Made by a program: the position numbers and the translations under genes. From Castellaniella defragrans_A (GTDB lineage Bacteria > Pseudomonadota > Gammaproteobacteria > Burkholderiales > Burkholderiaceae_B), in NCBI RefSeq assembly GCF_040394755.1, contig NZ_JBEBRQ010000004.1: a stretch of 64,000 bases of DNA, one strand, 5' to 3'. Within the stretch, counting starts at the first letter, position 1, and each line of letters opens with the position of its first letter. This document shows, one piece after another, positions 9,310 through 17,787 of this stretch. Below the pieces are notes generated by a model. It saw only the letters and a list, made by a program, of their open reading frames with translations. It ran no database searches and had not been told where the DNA came from.

Positions 9310-10062
9310 ATGGAATTTTCCGCCCAGATCGCGATCCTGCTGTTCTTCGTCGCCATGCTGGCCGGCATGGTCGATGCGATCGCGGGCGGCGGCGGACTGA
9401 TCACCATCCCGGCCCTGCTGGCGGCCGGCCTGCCGCCGGGCACGGCCATCGCCACCAACAAGATCGGCGGCATCGCCGGCTCGGCCGCCGCGACCCTGCA
9501 TTTCCTGCGCATCCGCCAGATCGACCTCAAGCGCAGCCGCTGGATGGCGCTGGGGGCGTTCACCGGCTCGCTGGCGGGCGGGATCGTGCTGACCCGCATC
9601 GACAGCTCGGTACTCAGCCGCCTGATCCCGATCCTGCTGATCGGCTTCGCCCTGTACTTCCTGCTCTCGCCCAGGGTCGGCGCCGAGGACCGCAAGGCGC
9701 GCATCTCCAGCGCCGCCTATGCGCTCGTCATGGCCCCTTTGATCGGCTTCTACGACGGCTTCTTCGGCCCCGGGACCGGCACATTCCTGGCAATCTCGCT
9801 GGTCACCCTGATGGGCTTCAACCTGGTCAAGGCCACGGCGCACACGAAACTGCTGAACCTGTGCAGCAATCTCGCCTCGGTGCTGTTCTTCGCCCTGCAC
9901 GGCAACATCGTCTGGTCCTTCGGACTGCCCATGCTGGCCGGCCAGTGGATCGGCGGGACCATCGGCGCGCGCCTGGTGGTCAGCCAGGGCCACCGCCTGA
10001 TCAAGATCGTCATGGCGGTGGTCGCCATCGCGATCTCGATAAAGATGATCTGGAGCGCCTGA
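9310..10062 (+). CDS. TSUP-family permease (TauE/SafE)
   Basis: A 250-residue membrane protein with about eight hydrophobic segments and the family pattern AGMVDAIAGGGGLITIPALL (residues 19-38) plus ATNKIGGIAGSAAATLHF, repeated in the second half as GFYDGFFGPGTGTFLA. TSUP proteins export or import sulfur-containing or organic anions. It follows dctP by 24 bp on the same strand and probably belongs to the same transcript, suggesting it handles a related anion. Confidence 0.88.
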   Translation: MEFSAQIAILLFFVAMLAGMVDAIAGGGGLITIPALLAAGLPPGTAIATNKIGGIAGSAAATLHFLRIRQIDLKRSRWMALGAFTGSLAGGIVLTRIDSSVLSRLIPILLIGFALYFLLSPRVGAEDRKARISSAAYALVMAPLIGFYDGFFGPGTGTFLAISLVTLMGFNLVKATAHTKLLNLCSNLASVLFFALHGNIVWSFGLPMLAGQWIGGTIGARLVVSQGHRLIKIVMAVVAIAISIKMIWSA

Positions 10063-10081
10063 TACGGGGCTACGGCCAGCC

Positions 10082-10094
10082 GTGCCGACGGCAC
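10082..10094. terminator. Small hairpin between convergent genes
   Basis: GTGCC / GGCAC with a 3-base loop, followed by TATTT, lies between the ends of the TSUP gene and yaeQ. It is a plausible but weak terminator. Confidence 0.3.
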
Positions 10095-10123
10095 TATTTG
10101 CTCGAAGGAAATCCGGACGGCCT

Positions 10124-10672
10124 TCAGTCCCCGCCCATCAGCGCCTGCAGTTCGACGCCGACGTCCCCCTTGTCCGCAGACACCCAGGCGGTCCGGTCGC
10201 TCACGTTGACGTTCATCGTCATGCCGCGCTCGGCCAGGCCGGCGAGCGCGCGCGTCGCCTCGGCGGGCAGGGCATAGACGCGCAGGTTCCGGGCACGGGC
10301 GACCTTGTTGCGCACGCCGGCCCACCAGACCTCGACCCCGCGGCCGTAGGCGAACACAATCACCTCGCCGGCGCGTCCGCAGGCTTTCAGGAGGCGGCGC
10401 TCATCCGGCAGGCCGACCTCGATCCATTGCCGGATCGCGCCCGTCAAATCCATGCGCCACAGATCGGGCTCGTCGGTCTCGCTCAGGCCGCGCGTGAAAA
10501 CCAGACCCTCGTCGCCGTCCACGTGCAAGGCATAGGCCAGCAGGCGCACCATCAGGCGCTCATCGGTTTCCGACGGGTGGCGGGCCACGGTCACGGCATG
10601 GCTGCCATAGTAGGCGCGATCATTGTCGGCCACGTGGATGTCGGCTTTGTAGACGGTTGCGCGCAGCGCCAT
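10124..10672 (-). CDS. yaeQ: YaeQ family protein
   Basis: A 182-residue protein matching YaeQ along its length: MALRATVYKADIHVADNDR at the N-terminus, HPSETDERLMVRLLAYAL (about residues 31-48), and WIEVGLPDERRLLKACGRA in the middle. YaeQ adopts a PD-(D/E)XK nuclease-like fold but has no firmly established biochemical role. Family length is about 180, so this copy is full length. It stands alone, convergent with the TSUP gene and divergent from the next gene. Confidence 0.93.
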   Translation of the reverse strand: MALRATVYKADIHVADNDRAYYGSHAVTVARHPSETDERLMVRLLAYALHVDGDEGLVFTRGLSETDEPDLWRMDLTGAIRQWIEVGLPDERRLLKACGRAGEVIVFAYGRGVEVWWAGVRNKVARARNLRVYALPAEATRALAGLAERGMTMNVNVSDRTAWVSADKGDVGVELQALMGGD

Positions 10673-10815
10673 GGAGCATCGTTCCGGAATACGGCCCCGC
10701 GCCTGAGCGGCGGAAGCCGGAAAAAGGCATAGTCTAACCCGGGCAACCGGCCCCGTTCCCCGCGCGCACTGGGGCGGGTATGATAGGCCGACACTTCCCC
10801 CTCGAGGAACACGCC

Positions 10816-11451
10816 ATGCCCTGCTACAGCTTCGAAGGCATCACCCCCGTCGTCCATCCGACGGCCTACGTCCATCCCACCGCCGTGCTGATCGGCGACG
10901 TCATCGTCGGGCCCGGCGTCTACGTGGCGCCGCTGGCATCCCTGCGCGGAGACTTCGGGCGCCTCATCCTGGAGGAGGGCTCCAACCTGCAGGACCATTG
11001 CATGATGCACGGCTTCAGTGACGCCGACACCATCGTCCAGGCCAATGGCCACATCGGCCACGGCGCCATCCTGCACGGCTGCGTCATCGGCCGCAACGCG
11101 CTGGTGGGGATGAACGCGGTCGTCATGGACAGCGCGATCATCGGCGCCGACAGCATCGTGGCCGCGATGAGCTTCGTCAAGACCGGCTTCCAGGGCGAGC
11201 CGCGCCAACTGCTGGCGGGATCGCCCGCGCGCGTCATCCGCACGGTCACCGACGCCGACCTGCACTGGAAACAAATGGGCACGCGCGAATATCAGGCCCT
11301 GGTCGGGCGTTATACCAACGGCCTGCGCGAGGCCGTGCCGCTGCACGAAGTCGAGGCCGACCGGCCACGCCTCAAGAACGTCACGGATCTGGGCGCCCTG
11401 AGACAGGATCGGCTGCCCGCCGAGGCGCGGGCGAAGGGCGTCACGGCCTGA
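10816..11451 (+). CDS. Gamma-carbonic-anhydrase-like hexapeptide protein (PaaY/CaiE type)
   Basis: A 211-residue left-handed beta-helix protein. After MPCYSFEGITPVVHPTAYVH it has successive hexapeptide repeats, with HCMMHGF and HIGHGAILHGC supplying the metal-binding histidines seen in gamma-carbonic anhydrases. The C-terminus (GTREYQALVGRY) fits the PaaY/CaiE branch, some members of which are thioesterases or carbonic anhydrases. An in-frame ATG at 10780 exists, but the start at 10816 matches the family. No phenylacetate or carnitine genes are nearby, so the branch-specific role is uncertain. Confidence 0.88.
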   Translation: MPCYSFEGITPVVHPTAYVHPTAVLIGDVIVGPGVYVAPLASLRGDFGRLILEEGSNLQDHCMMHGFSDADTIVQANGHIGHGAILHGCVIGRNALVGMNAVVMDSAIIGADSIVAAMSFVKTGFQGEPRQLLAGSPARVIRTVTDADLHWKQMGTREYQALVGRYTNGLREAVPLHEVEADRPRLKNVTDLGALRQDRLPAEARAKGVTA

Positions 11452-11499
11452 CCGCGGACCGCCCGGAAACGCCGGCGTTCTTCACCGTGATGGACGCGT

Positions 11500-12996
11500 C
11501 TACTTGAACGCCGTCTCGATGAAGCTGCGCAACTTGCGCGAGTGCAGGCGTTCGCGCGGCATCTCGCGCAGGCATTCGAGCGCGCGAATGCCGATGTGCA
11601 GGTGCTGGTTGACCTGCGTGCGGTAAAAGGCGCTCGCCATACCCGGCAGCTTCAGCTCGCCATGCAGGGGCTTGTCGGACACGCACAGCAAGGTGCCATA
11701 GGGCACACGGAACCGGAACCCATTGGCCGCGATGGTCGCCGATTCCATGTCCAGGGCGATGGCCCGCGACTGCGACAGGCGCCGGACGGGCTCTTGCTGG
11801 TCGCGCAGCTCCCAGTTGCGGTTGTCGATGGTGGCCACCGTGCCGGTGCGCATGATTTTTTTCAGCTCCCAGCCGCTCAGGCCCGCGACCTCGGCCACGG
11901 CCTCCTCGAGCGCCACCTGCACCTCGGCCAGGGGCGGCACCGGCACCCATAGCGGCAGATCATCGTCCAGCACATGATCCTGGCGCACATAACCGTGCGC
12001 CAGCACATAGTCACCCAGCCGCTGCGTGGTGCGCAGGCCCGCGCAATGCCCCAGCATCAGCCAGGCCGAGGAGCGCAGCACCGCGACGTGGTCGGTGATG
12101 GTCTTGGCGTTGGACGGCCCCACGCCGATATTGATCAGCGTGATGCCGGTATGCCCCGCGCGCTTGAGATGATAGGACGGCATCTGCGGCCCCCGATCGG
12201 GCGGCGCCGCGGACGCGCCCGCGGTCTCGCGGGTGACGATGTGATTGCCGGGTTCGACCAGCTCGGTGTAGCCGCCCTCGCCGCTGGCCAGCGCGCCGCG
12301 CGCCCACTTGACGAACTCCTCGACGTAGAACTGGTAGTTGGTGAACAGCACGAAGTCCTGGAAATGCTGCGGCGCCGTCGCCGTATAGTGCTGCAGGCGA
12401 TGCAGGGAATAATCAATGCGCGGCGCGGTGAACGGCCCCAGCGGCCGCGGCTGGCCCGGCCGGCCCTCCCAGGTGCCATTGACGATCGCGTCGTCAGTGA
12501 CCGCCAGATTGGGCACATCGAAATGATCGCGCAAAGTGTGGCCGGGCGACTCCAGGTACTCGCCATCGATGTACTCGCCCTCCGGAAAGGCGAAGTGCAG
12601 CGGAATGGGCATATCGGACTCGCCAATCTCGACAGGCACCTGATGATTGCGCAACAGCAGGCCGATCTGCTCGCGCAGATAGCCATGAAACAGCGACGGC
12701 TGGGTCACCGTGGTCATGTACACGCCCGGCTCCACCAGGTGACCGTAGGACAAGCGGCTGTCGACCTCCTGGTACGAATTCACCCGAATGCGGATCGCGG
12801 GATAGCAGGCGCGCACACGCTGCCCCTCGGGCAGGCGGCCCGCGCTGTATTCGCGAAAGGCGTCGCGAATGAAGGCCGTATTGCGCTGGTACAGCCCGAT
12901 CAGTTGATCGATCGCCGCATCCACATCGTCATAGCTGGCAAACGGCACCAACGGCGGCAATCGAGTCGGGCGGGGATGATCCATGAATTTGTCCAT
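11500..12996 (-). CDS. amn: AMP nucleosidase
   Basis: A 498-residue protein, close to the E. coli Amn length. It has the N-terminal Amn-specific domain (YPAIRIRVNSYQEVDSRLSY near residue 65) and a C-terminal nucleoside-phosphorylase-like domain with TLINIGVGPSNAKTITDHVA and ALDMESATIAANGFRFRVPY, the latter carrying the Glu that contacts ribose in this fold. The enzyme splits AMP into adenine and ribose 5-phosphate in the cytoplasm. With guaD upstream on the same strand it points to purine salvage or catabolism. Confidence 0.95.
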   Translation of the reverse strand: MDKFMDHPRPTRLPPLVPFASYDDVDAAIDQLIGLYQRNTAFIRDAFREYSAGRLPEGQRVRACYPAIRIRVNSYQEVDSRLSYGHLVEPGVYMTTVTQPSLFHGYLREQIGLLLRNHQVPVEIGESDMPIPLHFAFPEGEYIDGEYLESPGHTLRDHFDVPNLAVTDDAIVNGTWEGRPGQPRPLGPFTAPRIDYSLHRLQHYTATAPQHFQDFVLFTNYQFYVEEFVKWARGALASGEGGYTELVEPGNHIVTRETAGASAAPPDRGPQMPSYHLKRAGHTGITLINIGVGPSNAKTITDHVAVLRSSAWLMLGHCAGLRTTQRLGDYVLAHGYVRQDHVLDDDLPLWVPVPPLAEVQVALEEAVAEVAGLSGWELKKIMRTGTVATIDNRNWELRDQQEPVRRLSQSRAIALDMESATIAANGFRFRVPYGTLLCVSDKPLHGELKLPGMASAFYRTQVNQHLHIGIRALECLREMPRERLHSRKLRSFIETAFK

Positions 12997-13160
12997 GCCT
13001 GATTATGGCAGGTCTTTGCGACGGAGAGATGAACGGTCGACCACGCTCCCCGGGCGCCGGCCGCGAGCTCATCCAAAAAACAAAATGACGAACGCTCCCC
13101 ACAAATCACCTCGCTGTTGCAGGCGCCGATGACGATGCGGTCAGCTTTTTCGAGCATGGT

Positions 13161-14489
13161 TCAGTCCATCCGCCGATGCGCTTCCCGCCCCGCCACATAC
13201 GTCGCCGCGACAGCCCGGTCGTCGCCCAGCATCGCCAAGGCAAAGAGCAGTTCCTCGAGAGTATCGGCGCGGGCGCTGCGCCGCGCCAGCAGCGGCGTCG
13301 CCGCCGGGTCCAAGGCCACGAAATCCGCCTCGGCGCCCGGCGCCAGGGTGCCGATCCGTCCCGCCAGCCCCAGGTTGCGGGCCGCCCCCTGCGTTGCCAT
13401 CCAGAACATGCGCCGGGCGCTGAGATGATCGCCCGCCAGACGGGCAATCTTGTGCGCCTCGCTCATCGTCCGCAGCATGGAAAAAGCAGTGCCCCCGCCT
13501 ACGTCGGTCGCCAGGGCCACCGGCATGCCACAGGATCGGGCGGCGGCGAAATCGAACAGGCCGCTGCCGAGAAACAGATTGGAGGTCGGACAATGCGCGG
13601 CCACGGCGCCGGCATCGCGCATGCGCCGGCGATCATCGTCGTCCAGCCAGACACAATGCCCGTAGACCGAGCGTGGCCGCAGCAGGCCGTGGCGGTCGTA
13701 GATATCGAGATAACTGCGATGACCGGGGAAAAGCCCGGCCGCCCACTGGACCTCGTCCCGGCTCTCGGCCACGTGACTCTGGATGAACACGTCGGGATAG
13801 CGCTGCGCCAGTTCGCCGCACAGGCCCAGCTGCCCGGGCGTGGAGGTCGGCGCAAAGCGCGGCGTCAACGCATACAGCTGACGCCCCGTCCCGTGCCAGC
13901 GCTGCAGCAGCGCCTCGCTGTCGCGCGCGCCCGATTCCGCCGTGTCGCGCAGGAACTCCGGGCAGTTGCGATCCATCAGCACCTTGCCCGCCACCATGCG
14001 CAGGTTGCGCGCATGGCTTTCCTCGAAGAACGACTGGACCGACTGCGGATGCACGGTGCAATACACCAGCGCCGTCGTCGTCCCCGCGCGCAGCAGCTCA
14101 TCCAGAAAGAACCGCGCCACCTCGGCCGCATGCGCTGGATCGTCGAACCGGCGCTCGGCCGGGAAGGTGTAGGTTTCGAGCCAGGGCAGCAGGCCCGGCG
14201 CCGGCGAGGCGATGATGTCGGTCTGCGGATAATGGACATGCGCATCGATGAAGCCCGGCACGATCAGGCGGTCGCGCCAATCGGCCACGGGCATGCCCGG
14301 CGGCAGCGCCGGGGCCAGCCGCGAGTATTCCCCACAATCGCGCACGTGCCCATCGGCCACCACCAGCAGGCCGTCCCGGATCCACACGCAGGCCTCGTCC
14401 TCGGCGTCGCGATCATCGCGGAAATACAGCAGTTGGGCACGAAAGGCGCTGGCGGGGCCGGGCGCCGGGGCTTGCGGGAGGGGGCTCAT
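13161..14489 (-). CDS. guaD: Guanine deaminase
   Basis: A 442-residue amidohydrolase converting guanine to xanthine. Metal ligands are visible in PGFIDAHVHYPQTDIIAS (about residue 77), SHVAESRDEVQW (His near 240), YGHCVWLDDDD (His near 279) and ALATDVGGGTAFSML (Asp near 330). The intervening PQTD motif is typical of guanine deaminase rather than other cytosine or atrazine-type deaminases. The gene lies upstream of amn on the same strand with a 164-bp gap. Confidence 0.94.
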   Translation of the reverse strand: MSPLPQAPAPGPASAFRAQLLYFRDDRDAEDEACVWIRDGLLVVADGHVRDCGEYSRLAPALPPGMPVADWRDRLIVPGFIDAHVHYPQTDIIASPAPGLLPWLETYTFPAERRFDDPAHAAEVARFFLDELLRAGTTTALVYCTVHPQSVQSFFEESHARNLRMVAGKVLMDRNCPEFLRDTAESGARDSEALLQRWHGTGRQLYALTPRFAPTSTPGQLGLCGELAQRYPDVFIQSHVAESRDEVQWAAGLFPGHRSYLDIYDRHGLLRPRSVYGHCVWLDDDDRRRMRDAGAVAAHCPTSNLFLGSGLFDFAAARSCGMPVALATDVGGGTAFSMLRTMSEAHKIARLAGDHLSARRMFWMATQGAARNLGLAGRIGTLAPGAEADFVALDPAATPLLARRSARADTLEELLFALAMLGDDRAVAATYVAGREAHRRMD

Positions 14490-14678
14490 TCAATACTCCA
14501 GGTGGTGCGCGCGGCGTCTGGTCCGGGAACCGATCCACCCGCAGCACGCGGCATCATCATACAGATGACGCCGCGCGGCCAGGCGAAGAAGCTGCAGCAA
14601 GGGCGTTGACATCAGGCCGCGGCCTGAACCAGGCGCTTTTTTGCCTTTAATGCAACGCTTGCCTGATAATGCACCCCC

Positions 14679-15650
14679 CTATCTGCGCCCGACCAGCGCG
14701 CGCAGGCTGATCACCGCCAGCGCCACCCCGATCAGAACCATCCCCGACAACTCCAGCGCGCCCGGTATCTCGCCCAGTTCGAGCCAGCCAGCCAGCACCC
14801 CGACCACCGGCACACCCAGCAACGACAGCCCCGCGATCCCGGCGGACACATGCTGCAGGGCAAACAGCCACAGCAACCAGGCCAGGGCCGTCGCCAGCAC
14901 TGCGTTGTAGATCAGCGCCCAATAAAAATAGGGCGTGGGATCGATCGAACGCTCCGGCACCACCCAGGCGGCGACGCACAGCGCCAGGGCGCCGAACAGC
15001 ATCTGCCACGCCGTCAACGGCAACACGTCCATGGGGTAGTCGCACCTGATCCATTTCGCTACCAGAGTCGCCAGCGCCCAGCACAGTCCTGACGCGAGAG
15101 CCAGCACCTCGCTGAGAACATCGGCATGATGATTCCAGGGCTCCAGGATCAGCAGCAGGCCCGCCGCCGCCAGCGCCAGCGCCAGCCATTGCAGCCCGCG
15201 AACGCGTTCGCCGAACATCGCCCAGGCCAGCGGGATGACCCAGAACGGCATCGTGTACACCAGGATCGAGGTCTTGCCGGCGCCGCCGTGCAGCAGCGCG
15301 AGCTGGATCAGCAGGGCGAACGCCGCGGTCTGCAGCATGCCCAACAGCACCACGCGACCCCAGGCGCGGATGCGCATGGGACGCCGCAGGAGCTTCAGTG
15401 CCAGCAACAGCACCACGGCGCCGAACAGGGTACGCAGGGCGGAAAAATCGAAAGGCCCGACATAAGCCAGGACCTTTTTCATCACCACCCAGTTGTAGCC
15501 CCAGACCAGGGTCATGATCCCTAAAGCGAGCAGCGCGAGGCGCTGGTTGCGCCGGGACCGGGCCTGCTGGCTGGCCGGCTGTGGCGGCGCGAGCACCGTG
15601 CGCGCGTCCGGTGAAACCGTCGCGTGCGCGCTTGATGATTCAGGTTTCAA
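14679..15650 (-). CDS. EamA/DMT family transporter
   Basis: A drug/metabolite exporter with two EamA repeats and about ten membrane segments, from LALLALGIMTLVWGYNWVVM to the final VLIGVALAVISLRALVG. The frame runs far upstream, inside the LysR gene. I chose the TTG at 15650 because it overlaps the end of the LysR gene and has AAGGA about 9 bases before it; this gives 323 residues. A GTG at 15596 would give 305. The short overlap suggests coupling to the LysR regulator. The substrate is unknown. Confidence 0.82.
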   Translation of the reverse strand: MKPESSSAHATVSPDARTVLAPPQPASQQARSRRNQRLALLALGIMTLVWGYNWVVMKKVLAYVGPFDFSALRTLFGAVVLLLALKLLRRPMRIRAWGRVVLLGMLQTAAFALLIQLALLHGGAGKTSILVYTMPFWVIPLAWAMFGERVRGLQWLALALAAAGLLLILEPWNHHADVLSEVLALASGLCWALATLVAKWIRCDYPMDVLPLTAWQMLFGALALCVAAWVVPERSIDPTPYFYWALIYNAVLATALAWLLWLFALQHVSAGIAGLSLLGVPVVGVLAGWLELGEIPGALELSGMVLIGVALAVISLRALVGRR

Positions 15651-16563
15651 GATATTTTCGTCCTTCCCAATAACCGGTCCGATGATAGTGCGTACGCAGA
15701 TCGTCGATGAAATACCGCACTTTGGCGGGCAAGTAACGCTGTTGCGGGTAGACGGCCTGGATGTCGTAGGCCGGCAGTGCGAACTCATCGAGTACGGTCA
15801 CAAGTTCGCCTTGCTTGAGCTCGCGCTGGATTTCCCAGGTGGACCGCCAGCCCACGCCCAGCCCCTGACGCACCCAATCGTACAGCAGTTCGCCGTCATT
15901 GCAGGCCAGACCACCCCGGACTCGCACCGCGAATGGCTTGCCGTCACGCATGAAGGTCCAGCCCCGGTGCTGGCCACCCTGCAAGTTGAAAGCCAGGCAA
16001 TTGTGGCGCGCAAGATCCTCGGGCACACGCGGCATACCGTAGCGCTTGAAGTATCCCGGCGTGCCACACACGACGCGCCGATTGGGATACAGGCGCACGG
16101 CCACACAATTCGGATCGGTTACTTCGCCGATCCTGATCGCCATGTCGTAGCCCTCGCGCACCAGGTCCACCACGCTGTCGGTGAAATTGAACGACAGCCT
16201 CAAGTCGGGATAGCGCGCCTGGAAGGCCACCGCATGGGGCGCGATGTGCTGACGGCCGAACGAGGCGGGCGCCGACACCACCAGATGCCCGGCCAGCGAG
16301 CGGCGACGCGCCATGATGCTGGCATCGGCCGCCTCGAAATCCTGGATGAGCTGCTGGCACTGCTCGAGATAGCGCTCGCCCAGGTCCGTCAGCACCAGGC
16401 CGCGCGTGGACCGATGCATGAGCTGGACCCCCAGGCGGCGCTCCAGGGCAGTCAGGCGTCGTCCCATGATCACGGGGGTCACCGATTCGACCAGAGCGGC
16501 AGCCGCAAAGCTGCCTTTCTCGGCAATCAATACAAAACTGCGCATCTCGGTATAGCGGCCCAT
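15640..16563 (-). CDS. LysR family transcriptional regulator
   Basis: A 307-residue LysR protein. The N-terminal winged helix is MGRYTEMRSFVLIAEKGSFA with FAAAALVESVTPVIMGRRL as recognition helix region, followed by LEQCQQLIQDFEAA and the effector domain (LVVSAPASFGRQHIAPH...). The frame is open further upstream, but the canonical LysR start is the ATG at 16563. It precedes and slightly overlaps the DMT exporter gene, and is divergent from the glyoxylate cluster, so either could be its target. This branch resembles the CrgA/AaeR-like group. Confidence 0.9.
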   Translation of the reverse strand: MGRYTEMRSFVLIAEKGSFAAAALVESVTPVIMGRRLTALERRLGVQLMHRSTRGLVLTDLGERYLEQCQQLIQDFEAADASIMARRRSLAGHLVVSAPASFGRQHIAPHAVAFQARYPDLRLSFNFTDSVVDLVREGYDMAIRIGEVTDPNCVAVRLYPNRRVVCGTPGYFKRYGMPRVPEDLARHNCLAFNLQGGQHRGWTFMRDGKPFAVRVRGGLACNDGELLYDWVRQGLGVGWRSTWEIQRELKQGELVTVLDEFALPAYDIQAVYPQQRYLPAKVRYFIDDLRTHYHRTGYWEGRKYLET

Positions 16564-16580
16564 ATGCGTCCCCTCATCCT

Positions 16581-16597
16581 GGAATCCCGCGGATTCC
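16581..16597. promoter_or_regulatory. Perfect inverted repeat before the LysR gene, candidate operator
   Basis: GGAATCC and GGATTCC arms flank CGC, 18 bp upstream of the LysR start codon. Two further small symmetries follow in the same gap: AATAAT-G-ATTATT at 16614-16626 and GATAC-TTTTA-GTATC at 16685-16699. LysR proteins commonly bind such imperfect dyads upstream of their own gene. Which of the three is used cannot be told from the sequence. Confidence 0.4.
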
Positions 16598-16787
16598 GAC
16601 CGATCCCATTGTAAATAATGATTATTCACCATCAGCCATAGTCCCGGTACCGCCTGATGGGATACGCCCTGAATCCACCAGCTAGATACTTTTAGTATCG
16701 ACAGAAACGAGTAAAGCTTGGATTCCCGCACGCCGCCATTTTCCCTATCCTGAGAACCATCTGAAACCGTCACCCTGCTGGGCAGGG

Positions 16788-16941
16788 TAGTGTTCGACGC
16801 TTGAAGGAACAAATAAAACCGATGGATTTTTGGCCTGGGCAAGGCACAAACCGCAGCGATAGCTGTGGCTATCGCGAGGATTTGTAACGCCGCCCAGGCC
16901 AAAAAGACGCGGTTTTATGTTCCTGATAGCGTCGAACACTG
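16788..16941. repeat. Dispersed long palindrome, copy C
   Basis: A 154-bp imperfect inverted repeat. The outer arms run from TAGTGTTCGACGCT to the matching AGCGTCGAACACT, pass through AAAACCG / CGGTTTTA and GGCCTGGGC / GCCCAGGCC, and meet at a conserved core (16841-16893) containing CCGCAGCGATAGC and GCTATCGCGAGGATTTG. The core matches copies A (27913-28076) and B (30068-30254), while the arms are of a different type shared with the stub at 31196-31226. It fills most of the gap between the LysR gene and hyi and ends 50 bp before hyi. Confidence 0.85.
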
Positions 16942-16991
16942 CACTGGTATCCTGTCAACTGTTTCAAACACAAAGAATGCCGGAACCGCCC

Positions 16992-17771
16992 ATGCCCAGA
17001 TTCGCCGCCAACCTGTCGATGCTCTTTCCCGAACTCGATTTCCTCGATCGGTTCCAGGCCGCCGCCCAGGCGGGCTTCAAAGGCGTGGAATTCCAGTTCC
17101 CCTACGCCTATGCGCCGCAAGCGCTGGCGGCCCGCCTGCGGGACCACGACCTGACGCTGGTCCTGCACAACATGCCCGCGGGCGACTGGGACGGCGGCGA
17201 ACGCGGCATCGCCTGCCATCCGGATCGCATCCAGGAGTTCCGCGACGGCGTGGACCACGCGATCGACTATGCCACGGCGCTGGGCTGCCCCCAGGTCAAC
17301 TGCCTCGCGGGCAAGGTCCCCAGCGACACGGACGCCGCGCAGGCGCGCCGGATCTTCATCGACAACCTGCGCTACGCCGCACCGCGCCTGGCCAGCGCTG
17401 GCATCCGGCTGCTGATCGAGCCCATCAACACCTACGACATCCCGGGCTTCCTCCTCAACCGGACCGATCAGGCCCTGGCCATTCTCGACGAGGTCGACTC
17501 GCCCAACCTGCTGGTCCAGTACGACATCTACCACGCCCAGCGCACCGAAGGCGAACTGGCGGCCACGATCAGCCGCCACCTGGCCCGCATCGGCCACATC
17601 CAGATCGCCGACAATCCCGGGCGCCACGAGCCGGGCACCGGCGAGATCCACTATCCCTGGCTGCTGCGCCACATCGACCGGGCCGGATACCAGGGCTGGA
17701 TCGGCTGCGAATACAAGCCCGCGGGCGACACCCGGGACGGTCTGGCCTGGCGCCAGGCCATGAACGCCTGA
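16992..17771 (+). CDS. hyi: Hydroxypyruvate isomerase
   Basis: A 259-residue TIM-barrel enzyme of the Hyi/xylose isomerase-like family that interconverts hydroxypyruvate and tartronate semialdehyde. It begins MPRFAANLSMLFPELDFLDR, a family signature, and contains ALGCPQVNCLAGKVP, the metal-binding Glu in LLIEPINTYDIPGFLLN, YDIYHAQRTEGEL, HIQIADNPGRHEPGTGEI and a final GCEYKP with the last metal ligand Glu. An ATG five codons upstream (16977) is possible. It starts a cluster with glycerate kinase, glcG and glcB, pointing to glyoxylate or glycerate use. Confidence 0.93.
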   Translation: MPRFAANLSMLFPELDFLDRFQAAAQAGFKGVEFQFPYAYAPQALAARLRDHDLTLVLHNMPAGDWDGGERGIACHPDRIQEFRDGVDHAIDYATALGCPQVNCLAGKVPSDTDAAQARRIFIDNLRYAAPRLASAGIRLLIEPINTYDIPGFLLNRTDQALAILDEVDSPNLLVQYDIYHAQRTEGELAATISRHLARIGHIQIADNPGRHEPGTGEIHYPWLLRHIDRAGYQGWIGCEYKPAGDTRDGLAWRQAMNA

Positions 17772-17787
17772 GCGCCGGACTCGCCCC

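Noticed and set aside
12900..13157. 85-codon minus-strand frame starting 3 bp after guaD (MLEKADRIVIGACNSEVICG)
   Set aside because: The first 20 residues look protein-like, but the rest runs into amn in another frame. It could be a gene remnant, but I could not assign or support it.
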